Shown here: positions 1 to 8,881 of the stretch, one piece after another
How the letters are laid out: every line of letters begins with the position of its first letter
Numbering within the stretch: position 1 is the first letter of the stretch
Assembly (NCBI GenBank): GCA_963804005.1
Contig: CAWDOP010000009.1
Coordinates: 87,033 to 151,032, forward strand
Source: JAGXRK01 sp963804005
Lineage (GTDB): Bacteria > Bacteroidota > Ignavibacteria > Ignavibacteriales > Ignavibacteriaceae
Direction of reading: 5' to 3'
DNA length: 64,000 nt
Made by a program: the position numbers and the translations under genes
Notes under the pieces: model-generated
Told to the model about the DNA's origin: nothing
Database searches by the model: none
Seen by the model: only the letters and a program-made list of their open reading frames with translations

Positions 1-510
1 ATTTGAAATCTCAAGAGCGATGGGAGCCATAAAATCCAAAGTATAAAAGAATACTGCTGTAGAAAAATTGACAAAAATATTATTATAGATGAGGCTATTA
101 CCGGCTGTGCATTCCTCAAAACGAAGACATATACGAGAAACGACTGAATCTTCTATACTATAAAATGTATTATTTATAAAATGGCCACAGGCATCATTTT
201 TAAGTAACACATAGGTTTCATATGGTAATGAAGATATAAAGATGCAATGATGGATTTCTATCTCTTTATTTTCACCATCAACTACAATATTCTCACCAAG
301 TAAATCAATAATTGCACCATTACCTTGAATACAGACTTTTTCGACATCCTGGATGAACCCACCAGTATAGATTACATCATCCTGAAGAATTATCAGCTTA
401 TCATAGGCACCATAGGGCTGAGCGTTATCATACATTTTTTGTAATGAGGTGGCTTTCACAATGGAACTAAAAAGCAAAGCAACTAATAATATTTTTAAAA
501 ATATTTTCAC
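1..510 (-). CDS. Secreted protein of unknown function, C-terminus cut by window edge
   Basis: An open frame of 170 codons runs from a GTG at 508-510 off the left edge without a stop. The codon directly before the GTG is TAA, so no longer N-terminus is possible, and an AGG lies about 7 bases upstream. The first 20 or so residues (VKIFLKILLVALLFSSIVKA) form a typical signal peptide. The rest contains short repeated beta-strand-like units (DLLGENIVVDGENKEIEIHHC, NNTFYSIEDS, NNIFVNFSTAVFF) that look like a parallel beta-helix passenger. That reading is inference; no catalytic motif is visible. If the gene follows its T9SS neighbour at 827-2014, a sorting domain might lie beyond the edge. Confidence 0.6.
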   Translation of the reverse strand, partial: MKIFLKILLVALLFSSIVKATSLQKMYDNAQPYGAYDKLIILQDDVIYTGGFIQDVEKVCIQGNGAIIDLLGENIVVDGENKEIEIHHCIFISSLPYETYVLLKNDACGHFINNTFYSIEDSVVSRICLRFEECTAGNSLIYNNIFVNFSTAVFFYTLDFMAPIALEISN

Positions 511-826
511 TTAATAACCTAGCATATAATTATTACTTATTACTTATACCGAATTATTGTAGTTTACATTAGTAGATATAAAAGATTTTTAAAATATCCG
601 CTTTGTCTCTTCATACAAATCAAGACATCCCCCGCAGAGTAAGGTAAAAAATGGGGTGTGGTGCATAATGTTTCCACCCTAAAACATAAACGCAGTAGAA
701 AATTAGCTTAAATTTTAATAAGCTTCAATAGTTAAGAAGATTTCTCAGTCGTCCGTTTGCTAACGGACTCTATCGGAATGACAACACCGTTTTTTGTCAT
801 TTCAAACGAAGAAAGAATTTATACGG
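511..826. repeat. Intergenic region with palindromic repeat debris
   Basis: There is no coding frame. The part 737-810 contains TTTCTCAGTCGTCCGTTTGC, CGGAATGACA and TTTTGTCATTTC, which are words of the dispersed repeat also seen at 2285-2530, 26092-26167 and 40665-40790. The remainder is AT-rich and I see no other structure in it. Confidence 0.45.
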
Positions 827-2014
827 TTATTTCAATAATATTAACTTCTTTGTCTCGCTAAAACTTCCTGCTTGCAGTCTGTAAAAGTATATACCACTTG
901 GAAGACCTCTTCCGTCAAATTCTATTTCATATTCACCTGCAGGTCTTTCTTCATTAACCAATAAAGCAACTTCATTACCCATTACATCATATACTCTCAG
1001 AGTCTGCCATCTACTTACGGTGGACTGCCAGCTTATTTTCGTGTTTGGATTAAATGGATTAGGATAATTCTGATATAATTTAAACGTACTTGTGCTTATG
1101 TTCTGATTATTAATAATACCGGTAGACGGATCCCATCCTGCTAACCTTGCCCATAACCACCAAGCGGCATAGGCTTTACGGTTAGCGTTTAATGGTTGGC
1201 TATGAGCTGAGTAACAGTCATACCAATCTATTCCTACTGTATGTGTACTTTGCCATTCAATTGCCCAGTTACCACCCGTATAAGAACAATCATCTTTTAC
1301 AAACTTATCGCCAAAATAGTTACTATCCGGATCATAGCATTCAATGTCATAAAAATCATATAGAACTTTGTTATTGATTACACAGTAATTTCTAATTTGT
1401 TGATTTCGAAGGTGAAGATTCCCGGTTTCTCCTGTTCCATCTGCATGTCCCGTCATATAGACAAATTTTACGTTGGGATACTCAGACTCTAATTGTGTCA
1501 TTGGATTAAGATATGTGTCTATCATTTGTTGTTCAGTAAGAAGTGAAGCTTGTCCACACCAGGACCATATAATTACATTAACATCGGAATGGGATGCGTC
1601 ATCTAAATATATACGTGTTTCATTTACCCAATTAGGATAGTAACCACAATCATGATCCAGCCAGCCGTCACCATAGCCATCCCCTTCTTCCAAATCCAGA
1701 GCGCCATTAATTCCTTCGTTATTCCATGCAAAAATATCAGTAGGATGTGAAAGACCAAGTCCACCGTTATTTGCAAAAGTAACTAACCCTGTCATACCGG
1801 TAGCCAGTTGACTGCCATGAGATGTATGACCATAGCCTATATGTAGAGTTGCTTTTGCCTGAGTTATAGCGGATTCCGGGATTTTAATAATTTCCGTGCA
1901 GGTATGATCGATAATCATCCCTTGTGCGATAGTATGTGAGCTCCATCCTAATAAGAGTGAGAAAAGGAATAGTATAAAACTAACTTGTAGTTTGTAAACT
2001 TTGATATCATTCAT
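827..2014 (-). CDS. Secreted protein with type IX secretion C-terminal sorting domain
   Basis: This is a 395-residue protein. Residues about 10-30 form a hydrophobic signal peptide ending near the alanine of TIAQG. The last 80-90 residues are a type A T9SS (Por) sorting domain: it opens with FKLYQNYPNPFNPNTKISW, continues with a beta-sandwich (LRVYDVMGNEVALLVNE) and ends in GIYFYRLQAG...KKLILLK. Such domains carry cargo across the outer membrane and are cleaved during surface attachment. The passenger (about 35-300) is rich in Trp, Tyr, Asp and His (GYGHTSHGSQL, YMTGHADGTGETGNLHLRN). I do not recognise a characterised enzyme family, although the HTSHG and GHADG stretches could be an active site. 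Secretion and surface location are well supported; function is unknown. Confidence 0.85.
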   Translation of the reverse strand: MNDIKVYKLQVSFILFLFSLLLGWSSHTIAQGMIIDHTCTEIIKIPESAITQAKATLHIGYGHTSHGSQLATGMTGLVTFANNGGLGLSHPTDIFAWNNEGINGALDLEEGDGYGDGWLDHDCGYYPNWVNETRIYLDDASHSDVNVIIWSWCGQASLLTEQQMIDTYLNPMTQLESEYPNVKFVYMTGHADGTGETGNLHLRNQQIRNYCVINNKVLYDFYDIECYDPDSNYFGDKFVKDDCSYTGGNWAIEWQSTHTVGIDWYDCYSAHSQPLNANRKAYAAWWLWARLAGWDPSTGIINNQNISTSTFKLYQNYPNPFNPNTKISWQSTVSRWQTLRVYDVMGNEVALLVNEERPAGEYEIEFDGRGLPSGIYFYRLQAGSFSETKKLILLK

Positions 2015-2035
2015 TTCTTACCTCTTCAATATTTA

Positions 2036-2242
2036 TTACTTTTTTTTATAATGATAATGAAAGAGTTTCATAATACTGGTTATATCAGCATTCTCCTTTT
2101 CCGCAATAATCTTGCCATTTGAAAGCTTAAAAATTGCGACAGATGTCCATTCCAGCTCCTTCCCAGTCGCAGTAATACTATAAAATTTACCTCTATGAGT
2201 TGTGTGAAAAGTATCCATACAACAATACTGTCTATTTGGCAA
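2036..2242 (-). pseudogene. Truncated SnoaL-like ester cyclase (C-terminal remnant)
   Basis: Sixty-eight codons are open, starting from TTG. The segment THRGKFYSITATGKELEW...IFKLSNGKIIAEKENAD matches the C-terminal half of SnoaL-type polyketide cyclase/ester cyclase domains (pattern G-x-[FL]-x-G-I-x-[PA]-T-G-K, then F-x-[IL]-x-[DN]-G-K-I). The family is normally about 130-150 residues, so the N-terminal half is missing. Upstream, where it should lie, the frame is closed by stops and the DNA turns into dispersed palindromic repeat (2285-2530). I read it as a remnant. A short functional protein is less likely because there is no convincing start codon or ribosome binding site. Confidence 0.55.
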
Positions 2243-2284
2243 ATATATTTTTTACGATATGCAATACATTGAGGAAAGTACTGT

Positions 2285-2530
2285 CCCTTTTAAGATTTCT
2301 CAGTCACTCCGTTTCTTCGAAATGACAGGGAAGGTTTTGTCATTTCGAGCAAAGCGAGAAATCTTTGTCGTCCTTAAGATTCCTCGTCGCTTCCTGTCCG
2401 ACTGCGTCGGTCAAGGCACACCCTTCCTCTGAATGATAAGTCCTCATTCTTCTGTCATCTTAACCCTACAAGTCGGGAGAGAGATCTTAAGGTTTTTTCT
2501 GTCGTCCGTTATTTAACGGTTGCATTTTTT
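2285..2530. repeat. Dispersed palindromic repeat cluster (TCATTTCGAGC...GAGAAATC type)
   Basis: This 250-bp block in the non-coding gap before the TonB receptor holds several related words: GATTTCTCAGTCACTCCGTTT, GAAATGACAGGG, GTCATTTCGAGCAAAGCGAGAAATC, CAAGTCGGGAGAGAGATC and GTCGTCCGTTATTTAACGG. Arms pointing both ways can form imperfect hairpins. The same vocabulary recurs at 737-810, 26092-26167, 40665-40790, 50899-50961 and 55164-55191. Its position directly upstream of the SnoaL remnant suggests repeat spread helped to break that gene. After it, 2531-2655 is AT-rich and probably holds the receptor promoter. Confidence 0.6.
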
Positions 2531-2655
2531 AACCATTTTATTTGTAACAAATAACAACATAAATAATATTATTTACATTAAACTCTCTAAAGCCTTTTTT
2601 TGTCTAATACGAAACAATTATATTTGCGCTCCATAAAAAAAGATTATACAACCTT

Positions 2656-5085
2656 ATGAATAAATTTTATTTAACTATTCTTATAGCATTAACACTTTTA
2701 AGTATACAAACTTATCCACAGAGTAATTTTAATAGATTAAATGGTGGTAACATATCTGGAAAAGTATTTGATAATGATTCCAAACATTCAATCGAATACG
2801 CAAACATTGTCCTGTTAAGCATTAGAGATTCATCTTTAATAAATGGGACAGTTACTGATGAAAGCGGACAATTTAATCTTACCGGTATTCCGCCGGGCAA
2901 GTATAAATTAGAGGTTAGATTCATTGGTTATAAAAGTCAAATATTTGATGTAGAAATCACACCTAACAGAAAATCGATTGAGTTAGGAGATATTTATATA
3001 AGCCCTAATACGTTGGAATTAAATGATGTACTGGTGGAGGGAGAAAGATCTCCTGTTTCTTATCAGATTGATAAGAAAGTGATTGATGTAGATAAAATGC
3101 AGACGGTAATTTCTGGCAATGCGGCAGATGTGCTGCAAAATGTTCCTTCAGTTACTGTTGATATCGAAGGAAATGTCAGTCTTCGTGGAAGTCAGAACTT
3201 TACTGTATTAACTGACGGCAGACCTTCCATTATTAGTGCACAGGATGCTTTACAACAAATTCCTGCAAGCTCAATTCAGAATATTGAAATAATTACAAAT
3301 CCATCTGCTAAATATGATCCTGAAGGAACAGCGGGGATTATTAATATCATACTAAAGAAAAATGAAAATCTTGGTTTAAGTGGAATTATAAACGTAAATG
3401 CAGGTTTAAACGATAAGTACGGCGGTGATTTTCTTTTCCAACATAAAACTACAGATATAAATTATATTCTGGGGATGAATTATAATACAAGAAATTTCCC
3501 AGGTACAAGCATTTCAAGAAACACCTATTTATTCGAAAACTCAACTTCATATCTAAATTCTAATGGAGATTCAGAACGAGGTAGAACAGGGTTTGGTATA
3601 AGAGGCGGTTTAGAATTTAATTTGAGTGAGTTTGATTTTTTTAGTGCGATTTTAAGATATGGAACAAGAGGTGGTAGCCAAAACTCAACGCTAAATTATA
3701 TTAATTGGTCTGATACTGATCCGGAATTATTATCGTATAAAAGTATAAGCGAAAGAAGCAGAGATGGTCAATATGCCGGAACAAATCTTACTTACATTCA
3801 TAAGTTTACAGGTAAAGGACACGAAATAAAAAGTGAATTTAATTTTGGTTACAATGATGGTGATGAATCAACTTTGACTGAATCTATTAAAGATAATCTG
3901 TTTTTAGATGGTAAAAACACAAAGGAATTTGGTCCATCACGCGATTATGAAATCAAAATCGATTATTCACTCCCAATTTCTGAAACAAGCAGGTTTGAAG
4001 CCGGTTATGACAGTGAAATAGAAAGTTCAACAGATAACACAGAACTATATGAATTAAACACTCAAACCGGTGAATATGTGATTCAACCTCTCTACAGCAA
4101 CTTAACGGAATATACAGACAATTATCAGGCTCTTTATTCAACATATAATAATGAATTTGGAAATTTTGGAGTTCAGGTTGGGCTTAGAACAGAATATACT
4201 TTTAGGACTATAGAATTATTAAACCAAAGTCAGGAATTTAAAATTGATCGATGGGATTATTTTCCTACACTTCACACATCGTATAAATTTTCTGAAGCCA
4301 CACAATTTATGGCAAGTTACACTCGCAGAATACAAAGACCGCACGGTTGGGAGCTTGAACCGTTCTATACCTGGACGGATGCAAATAATATTCGTATTGG
4401 TAATCCGGCACTTTTACCGGAATTTATTGACTCATATGAAACCGGCATTCAAACGTATATAGGTAAAGTTTCATTTTCTGCAGAGCTGTACCATAGAGTA
4501 ATTAAGAATAAGATTGATCGTATTCGTTCTGTATATCCGGATGTAGAAAATGTGACACTTAGTACTGTTGAAAATATAGGAAAAGATTTTTCAACAGGAA
4601 GTGAGTTTATGGTAATATTTGATCCTTTCAAATTTTGGAATGTTAATGTGATGGCAAATCTTTATAATTATAGAATTGAAGGTGTTTTATACGATGAACA
4701 ATTTTCCAGAGAGAGTTTTAATTGGAATACAAGATTTAATAATATGTTTAAGGTTGGAGCTAATACGCAGATGCAGATTAATGTAAATTACAACAGTCCT
4801 GGTGTATCATCTCAGGGAAAATGGGAGGGATTTTTTAGAACTGATGTTTCTGTTAAACAAGATCTTTTTGAAAGAAAGCTTTCATTAACATTACAAGTAA
4901 GAGATTTGTTCAGTACAGCAAAGCATGAAAATAGTTCTTCAGGACCAGATTTTTACAGCTACAATTATTCCGAACATGAATCACCAATGATAATTCTTAA
5001 TGCTCGTATAAATTTGAATAACTACAAACCAAAACGAGAACTCAATGAGAATGAAAATGGTAATAATGTACAAGAAGAATTTTAG
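2656..5085 (+). CDS. TonB-dependent outer-membrane receptor (CarboxypepD_reg plus plug plus barrel)
   Basis: The protein has 809 residues. Residues 1-21 are a signal peptide. About 32-113 is a CarboxypepD_reg-like domain (GKVFDN...YANIVLL, GTVTDESGQFNLTGIPPGKY, RFIGYK). About 130-235 is a TonB-receptor plug (VIDVDKM, NAADVLQNVPSVTVD, VSLRGSQNFTVLTDG, IEIITNPSAKYDPEGTAGI). The remainder alternates in the manner of a 22-strand barrel of the outer-membrane beta-barrel family common in Bacteroidota. It would import an unknown ligand using TonB energy. The usual SusD partner is absent, so carbohydrate uptake is not implied. The gene stands alone, with repeat DNA upstream and a stem-loop downstream shared with the convergent gene. 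Confidence 0.88.
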   Translation: MNKFYLTILIALTLLSIQTYPQSNFNRLNGGNISGKVFDNDSKHSIEYANIVLLSIRDSSLINGTVTDESGQFNLTGIPPGKYKLEVRFIGYKSQIFDVEITPNRKSIELGDIYISPNTLELNDVLVEGERSPVSYQIDKKVIDVDKMQTVISGNAADVLQNVPSVTVDIEGNVSLRGSQNFTVLTDGRPSIISAQDALQQIPASSIQNIEIITNPSAKYDPEGTAGIINIILKKNENLGLSGIINVNAGLNDKYGGDFLFQHKTTDINYILGMNYNTRNFPGTSISRNTYLFENSTSYLNSNGDSERGRTGFGIRGGLEFNLSEFDFFSAILRYGTRGGSQNSTLNYINWSDTDPELLSYKSISERSRDGQYAGTNLTYIHKFTGKGHEIKSEFNFGYNDGDESTLTESIKDNLFLDGKNTKEFGPSRDYEIKIDYSLPISETSRFEAGYDSEIESSTDNTELYELNTQTGEYVIQPLYSNLTEYTDNYQALYSTYNNEFGNFGVQVGLRTEYTFRTIELLNQSQEFKIDRWDYFPTLHTSYKFSEATQFMASYTRRIQRPHGWELEPFYTWTDANNIRIGNPALLPEFIDSYETGIQTYIGKVSFSAELYHRVIKNKIDRIRSVYPDVENVTLSTVENIGKDFSTGSEFMVIFDPFKFWNVNVMANLYNYRIEGVLYDEQFSRESFNWNTRFNNMFKVGANTQMQINVNYNSPGVSSQGKWEGFFRTDVSVKQDLFERKLSLTLQVRDLFSTAKHENSSSGPDFYSYNYSEHESPMIILNARINLNNYKPKRELNENENGNNVQEEF

Positions 5086-5105
5086 ATAAGAAATCCTATA
5101 GAAGC

Positions 5106-5130
5106 GGAGGCCATCTTAAAATTGGCCTCC
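5106..5130. terminator. Stem-loop between convergent genes
   Basis: GGAGGCCA (5106-5113) pairs with TGGCCTCC (5123-5130) across a 9-base AT loop, in the 47-bp gap between two convergent stop codons. There is no strong T-run on either side, so it may be a bidirectional stem-loop terminator or only a 3' stabiliser. Confidence 0.5.
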
Positions 5131-5132
5131 AC

Positions 5133-6266
5133 TTACATCAAGGCCTGCTTAACATCAGCAATTAGGTCTTCAACATCTTCAATACCGACAGAGAAACGCA
5201 CAAGACTTTCTGTAATTCCTAATCTATCTCTTTCTTCTTTAGGCACTGAAGCGTGAGTCATAGAAGCAGGATGACAAATTAAACTTTCAACTCCGCCAAG
5301 ACTTTCAGCAAGAGTAAAAACTTTAACTCCGTTTAATACTTTTTTTGCTCTTTCGAGAGAACCGAAATCAACAGAGATCATACCACCAAAGCCGCGCATT
5401 TGTTTTTTAGCAAGTTCGTGATGCGGATGATTTTTTAAACCGGGATAAATAATTTTATCGGAAATTTTTGAATCGACAAAATACTTTGCTATTTGCATTG
5501 CATTGGCATTATGCCGTTCCATTCTGACGGCAAGTGTTTTTGTTGAACGAAGCACTAGCCAGCAGTCAAACGGTGAGGGAACTCCGCCTGCAGCATTTTG
5601 AATATAACGCAGTCTTTCATAATATTTTTCATTGCTTGTAATAAGCATTCCGCCGATCACATCACTGTGTCCACCTAAATATTTTGTTGTTGAGTGAATA
5701 ACGATATCAATTCCAAAAGTAAGCGGATTCTGAAAATACGGACTCATAAAAGTGTTATCACAAACAGAAATTAAGTTATTCTTTTTTGCAATTTCTGCAA
5801 CACCTTTTAAGTCAGTTAAATTTAACATTGGATTTGTAGGTGTTTCAACAAAAATCATTTTTGTGTTTTTGCGGATAGCATTTTCAACATTTTTCAAATC
5901 GGTAGTATCCACCCAGGAAAAATCCAATCCGTAATTTTTCATATTAAGTTCATACAACCTGTACGTACCGCCGTAAACATTGTTTGAAATAACAATGTGA
6001 TCACCTGCTTTAACTAAACTCATAAGCGCGTGAGTTGCAGCAAGTCCCGATGCAAAAGCAATTCCATATTTTCCTTTTTCAAGCACGGCAACGTTCTTCT
6101 CCAAAGCCTGTCTTGTAAGGTTATGAGTGCGCGCATATTCATATCCTGTGCTTTTACCAAGTTCATATTGTGCATAAGTTGATGTTTGATAAATCGGAGT
6201 AATAACTGCTCCGGTAGTTGAATCAGGAATTTGTCCTGCGTGAATTGCATCTGTTGAAAAGCCCAT
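5133..6266 (-). CDS. metB: Cystathionine gamma-synthase/lyase family PLP enzyme
   Basis: The protein has 377 residues, the usual length for the Cys/Met metabolism PLP family. Visible family marks are TPIYQTSTYAQ near the N-terminus, Y-EYARTHNLTR, the SGLAATHALMSL cofactor-binding turn, VETPTNP, CDNTF and the Schiff-base lysine in HSTTKYLGGHSDVIGG. The C-terminal part carries FTLAESLGGVESLICHPASMTHAS, typical of gamma-synthases and gamma-lyases. It makes or cleaves cystathionine in the cytosol in the transsulfuration/methionine route. Synthase and lyase cannot be separated from motifs alone, so metB is a best guess. It is a single gene with no methionine genes beside it. Confidence 0.85.
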   Translation of the reverse strand: MGFSTDAIHAGQIPDSTTGAVITPIYQTSTYAQYELGKSTGYEYARTHNLTRQALEKNVAVLEKGKYGIAFASGLAATHALMSLVKAGDHIVISNNVYGGTYRLYELNMKNYGLDFSWVDTTDLKNVENAIRKNTKMIFVETPTNPMLNLTDLKGVAEIAKKNNLISVCDNTFMSPYFQNPLTFGIDIVIHSTTKYLGGHSDVIGGMLITSNEKYYERLRYIQNAAGGVPSPFDCWLVLRSTKTLAVRMERHNANAMQIAKYFVDSKISDKIIYPGLKNHPHHELAKKQMRGFGGMISVDFGSLERAKKVLNGVKVFTLAESLGGVESLICHPASMTHASVPKEERDRLGITESLVRFSVGIEDVEDLIADVKQALM

Positions 6267-6614
6267 AATGTATCCTATTTATTTTATGCTAAAAATTAAA
6301 AAGAAATAGAACACTGATAACGCTGATCAAACTGATTTTCACTGATCTGATCTGATCTGTGATGATCTGCAAAATCTGTGTCATCTGCGTGCTATTCTAA
6401 ACTACGATTGAATATCTATAAAATTGTACCCTGAAATAATATCAGTATTCAATCAAAATTCACTTACTAAAATAGCGGATTATCATTTAAAATTCTTTGT
6501 CACCAATATTTCTAATCATTTATTTAATATTTGATAATAATTTACGACGCGGGAAAAAGGCTGTGGTATTTCCAACAAATTGTTGTTAATATTCCTTCCA
6601 TAACCAGTTTAGAT
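6267..6614. repeat. Intergenic region with GATCTG-rich dispersed repeat
   Basis: At 6308-6400 the sequence runs GAACACTGATAACGCTGATC, AACTGATTTTCACTGATCTG, ATCTGATCTGTGATGATCTG, CAAAATCTGTGTCATCTGCG. This resembles the word family (ACTGATAACACTGATTTTCACTGAT... and its complement) commonly scattered between genes in this phylum; that comparison is from memory. A small GATCT tandem lies inside. The rest is AT-rich with nothing recognisable. Confidence 0.45.
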
Positions 6615-6944
6615 ATGATGAATAAACAAAAAATTGTATCAATCACTACAATAGTTTCCGGGATTGTCTTAATCGTAACCGGATTGTTCAGCACCGGTTT
6701 TTATATAAGCACGGTACTCGATTCCATAGATAGGAAGGATAAATCATTAATATTCTGGCTCATTCCGATTTTTATGATCGGATTTATAATGATTGTTGTC
6801 GGTTTCTTTTTTTGTTTAGTAGACTACAGATCTATACGCGGTAATGAATCTGCTGCTAAAGAATCTAAGTATATGCTTTTATCATTAGTGGTGCTATTGT
6901 TTGTTCTGATTTTATTTTCTGTTTTGAATACAATTATTAGTTAA
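6615..6944 (+). CDS. Small membrane protein, three predicted transmembrane segments
   Basis: I place the start at the ATG at 6615 (MMNKQKIVSI) and not at the farther upstream codon at 6531, because the extra 28 residues look non-coding and the first helix begins just after this Met. The product is about 109 residues with hydrophobic stretches KIVSITTIVSGIVLIVTGLF, LIFWLIPIFMIGFIMIVVGF and YMLLSLVVLLFVLILFSVL. A short loop (VLDSIDRKDKS) and a basic/acidic loop (DYRSIRGNESAAKESK) separate them. I recognise no family. No clear ribosome binding site is visible, so the gene is less certain than its neighbours. Confidence 0.5.
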   Translation: MMNKQKIVSITTIVSGIVLIVTGLFSTGFYISTVLDSIDRKDKSLIFWLIPIFMIGFIMIVVGFFFCLVDYRSIRGNESAAKESKYMLLSLVVLLFVLILFSVLNTIIS

Positions 6945-7061
6945 AACTGTAGCCTCTTAAAAACTCTTCAATACTCATACGTTTCTTCCCTTCCTGCTGA
7001 ATTTCAAGAATGCGTGTAATATTTTTTCTACAGTCAATAATTAATTCTGATCTTTTCATTA
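6944..7061 (-). pseudogene. Duplicated 3' end of methionyl-tRNA formyltransferase (fmt remnant)
   Basis: On the minus strand this stretch encodes RSELIIDCRKNITRILEIQQ followed by EGKKRMSIEEFLRGYSFN and a stop. It aligns residue for residue with the end of the full fmt at 7974-8873 (KTELIIGCGKDALGILEIQQ, EGKKRMTIEEFLRGFRI). The DNA is clearly related but well diverged, so it is either an old copy or the end of a different fmt allele. Upstream of it the frame carries only an unrelated, AT-rich extension, with no formyltransferase core. It is a displaced gene end and not a functional gene. The intact copy lies about 1 kb to the right in the same orientation, with one gene between. Confidence 0.7.
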
Positions 7062-7146
7062 TTTTTAAGTGATACTTTAAGCTGTTGCGTAATAAAATTA
7101 TATAAATAATTTTCTTGGCTGTAATTACCAAAAATGGATTTTACTT

Positions 7147-7935
7147 ATGTTGAAGATTTTTAAGATGTGGATTGGAATCTTTTTTATATTCTTTAATTTA
7201 AATAGTTATGCTCAAAATGATTCTGTTCAATTTTATTATTTGGGACATTCATCATTCTTAATTTTCTTTGGTAATGAATTCAGCGTTTTAACTGATTATG
7301 GAAACCCTAATGCTTATATTGACTACGGATGGGATAGTCCAATATATGATATTGGCGATTTTCACCCTACTATTATTACATACTCTCATATGCATGACGA
7401 TCATTATGATTCAACAAGAATTCCCGCGCAAACGAAGTACATTTTAAATAAGACAGATACCATAAGAATTAAAAACCTTTTAATTTATCCTATTCTCACT
7501 TCAGAAGATAATGTTTCTATAAAAAATAATACTAGTTATTTATTTAAATATAATGGAATGACAATTTTACATTTTGGTGATTGTCAAGCCAATATAATAA
7601 ATATTGATTCCATTGATAATTTGAACTATATAAAAGAAAATATCCCCGTGGATTGTGATGTGGTTTTAATACCTATTGAAGGTAAAAGTAAATTTATTCC
7701 TCAGGTAGAAAAATTTATTGAGCTTATACATCCGAAAATAATAATCCCGATGCATTATTGGAGTGATGAATATAAGTTAGATTTTCTTAATTATATTGAA
7801 AGCAAAAATATTGCAGATGAAACCAGGTACAGGATTGTTAAAATCACAAACTCAAGATATATTTATACAAAATCAGAAAACAATGACTCAATTTCTGTAA
7901 TTAATGTTTATCCTTCTAAATTTAATCAAGACTGA
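7147..7935 (+). CDS. Secreted metallo-beta-lactamase-fold hydrolase (UlaG-like)
   Basis: The protein has 262 residues. Residues 1-22 form a signal peptide ending NSYAQ. The metallo-beta-lactamase signature H-x-H-x-D-H is present as YSHMHDDHYDS. Other fold landmarks are FYYLGHSSFLIFF at the first strands, ILHFGDCQAN (middle metal-ligand region) and PMHYWSDE (late His ligand). The overall shape fits the UlaG-like branch of the superfamily rather than true beta-lactamases. The substrate is not predictable. It lies on the opposite strand between the intact fmt and its displaced 3' end copy, so it may have arrived as an insertion at the fmt 3' end. Confidence 0.75.
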   Translation: MLKIFKMWIGIFFIFFNLNSYAQNDSVQFYYLGHSSFLIFFGNEFSVLTDYGNPNAYIDYGWDSPIYDIGDFHPTIITYSHMHDDHYDSTRIPAQTKYILNKTDTIRIKNLLIYPILTSEDNVSIKNNTSYLFKYNGMTILHFGDCQANIINIDSIDNLNYIKENIPVDCDVVLIPIEGKSKFIPQVEKFIELIHPKIIIPMHYWSDEYKLDFLNYIESKNIADETRYRIVKITNSRYIYTKSENNDSISVINVYPSKFNQD

Positions 7936-7973
7936 TGAATTTGATTAACAACTAAGGCCAGCAATACATATGG

Positions 7974-8873
7974 TCAAATTCTAAATCCTCTCAAAAATTC
8001 TTCAATAGTCATTCGTTTCTTCCCTTCCTGCTGGATTTCCAAAATTCCTAACGCATCTTTTCCACAACCAATTATTAGTTCAGTTTTGGTTTGATGGAAT
8101 TCGAAAGGCTTGAGTGTAAGATTTTTTACAACTTCAGTTTTATAAACTTTAATTACTTTATCGTTGTAATTAAAAAACGCTGCCGGATGCGGTGATAAAC
8201 CTCTCACAAGATTATGGATTTCTTCTGCCGATTTATTCCACTCAATCAAGCAAATTTCCTTTGTAATTTTTGGTGCGGGTGAAGCGAGTGACTCATCTTG
8301 CTGATTTAATTCAAAATTTCCAGATTCAATCAAGTCAATTGTTTTTAAAACTAATTCAGCACCGACTAAACTCATTCTATCATGCAGAGATTCAAAATTA
8401 TCATCGGGACTTATTTTTACTTTTTTCTGCAGATAGATATTTCCCGTATCTACTTTTTCAGCAAGCTTGAAAGTAGTTAAGCCTGTTTCATTATCACCGT
8501 TTATTAAAACCCACTGAATTGGTGCTGCGCCGCGATACTGTGGCAGATATGATCCGTGCAGATTGAAGGAACCGTATTTTGGAATTTCAAAAACTTCTCT
8601 TGGTAAAATTCTAAATGCAACAACGACAAACAGATCAGCGTTAAGTTGCTTTAATTCTGCTGTAAATTTTTCATCCTTCAGCTTTTCCGGTTGAAGAACC
8701 GGAAGATTATTATTAAGAGCAAATTCCTTTACAGCAGTGAAAGAAACTTTTTGTCCTCTCCCCCGCTCTTTATCTGGCTGAGTAACAACGGCAACTATTC
8801 TATGTTTGCTTTCAAGAAGAATTCTTAAGGAAGGAATTGAAAAGTCCGGAGTGCCCATAAAAATGATTTTCAT
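7974..8873 (-). CDS. fmt: Methionyl-tRNA formyltransferase
   Basis: This 299-residue protein is close to the usual 305-315. The N-terminus MKIIFMGTPDFSIPSLRILL is the classic Fmt start. The formyl-folate hydrolase core shows NLHGSYLPQYRGAAPIQWVLINGD (HGSxLP active-site region with the catalytic Asn-His), followed by an OB-fold C-terminal domain. It transfers a formyl group from 10-formyl-THF to Met-tRNA(fMet) in the cytosol for translation initiation. It is preceded by def with 8 bases between them, the standard def-fmt operon. Its last 38 codons have a diverged duplicate at 6944-7061. Confidence 0.95.
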   Translation of the reverse strand: MKIIFMGTPDFSIPSLRILLESKHRIVAVVTQPDKERGRGQKVSFTAVKEFALNNNLPVLQPEKLKDEKFTAELKQLNADLFVVVAFRILPREVFEIPKYGSFNLHGSYLPQYRGAAPIQWVLINGDNETGLTTFKLAEKVDTGNIYLQKKVKISPDDNFESLHDRMSLVGAELVLKTIDLIESGNFELNQQDESLASPAPKITKEICLIEWNKSAEEIHNLVRGLSPHPAAFFNYNDKVIKVYKTEVVKNLTLKPFEFHQTKTELIIGCGKDALGILEIQQEGKKRMTIEEFLRGFRI

Positions 8874-8881
8874 GTGAAAGC

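Noticed and set aside
5749..5934. Plus-strand frame inside cystathionine gamma-synthase
   Set aside because: Antisense shadow of a conserved enzyme; no start signal.
6937..7131. The 64-codon frame at 6937-7131 as an independent small gene
   Set aside because: Its last 38 codons are a copy of the end of fmt and the first 26 are AT-rich filler, so it is a remnant.
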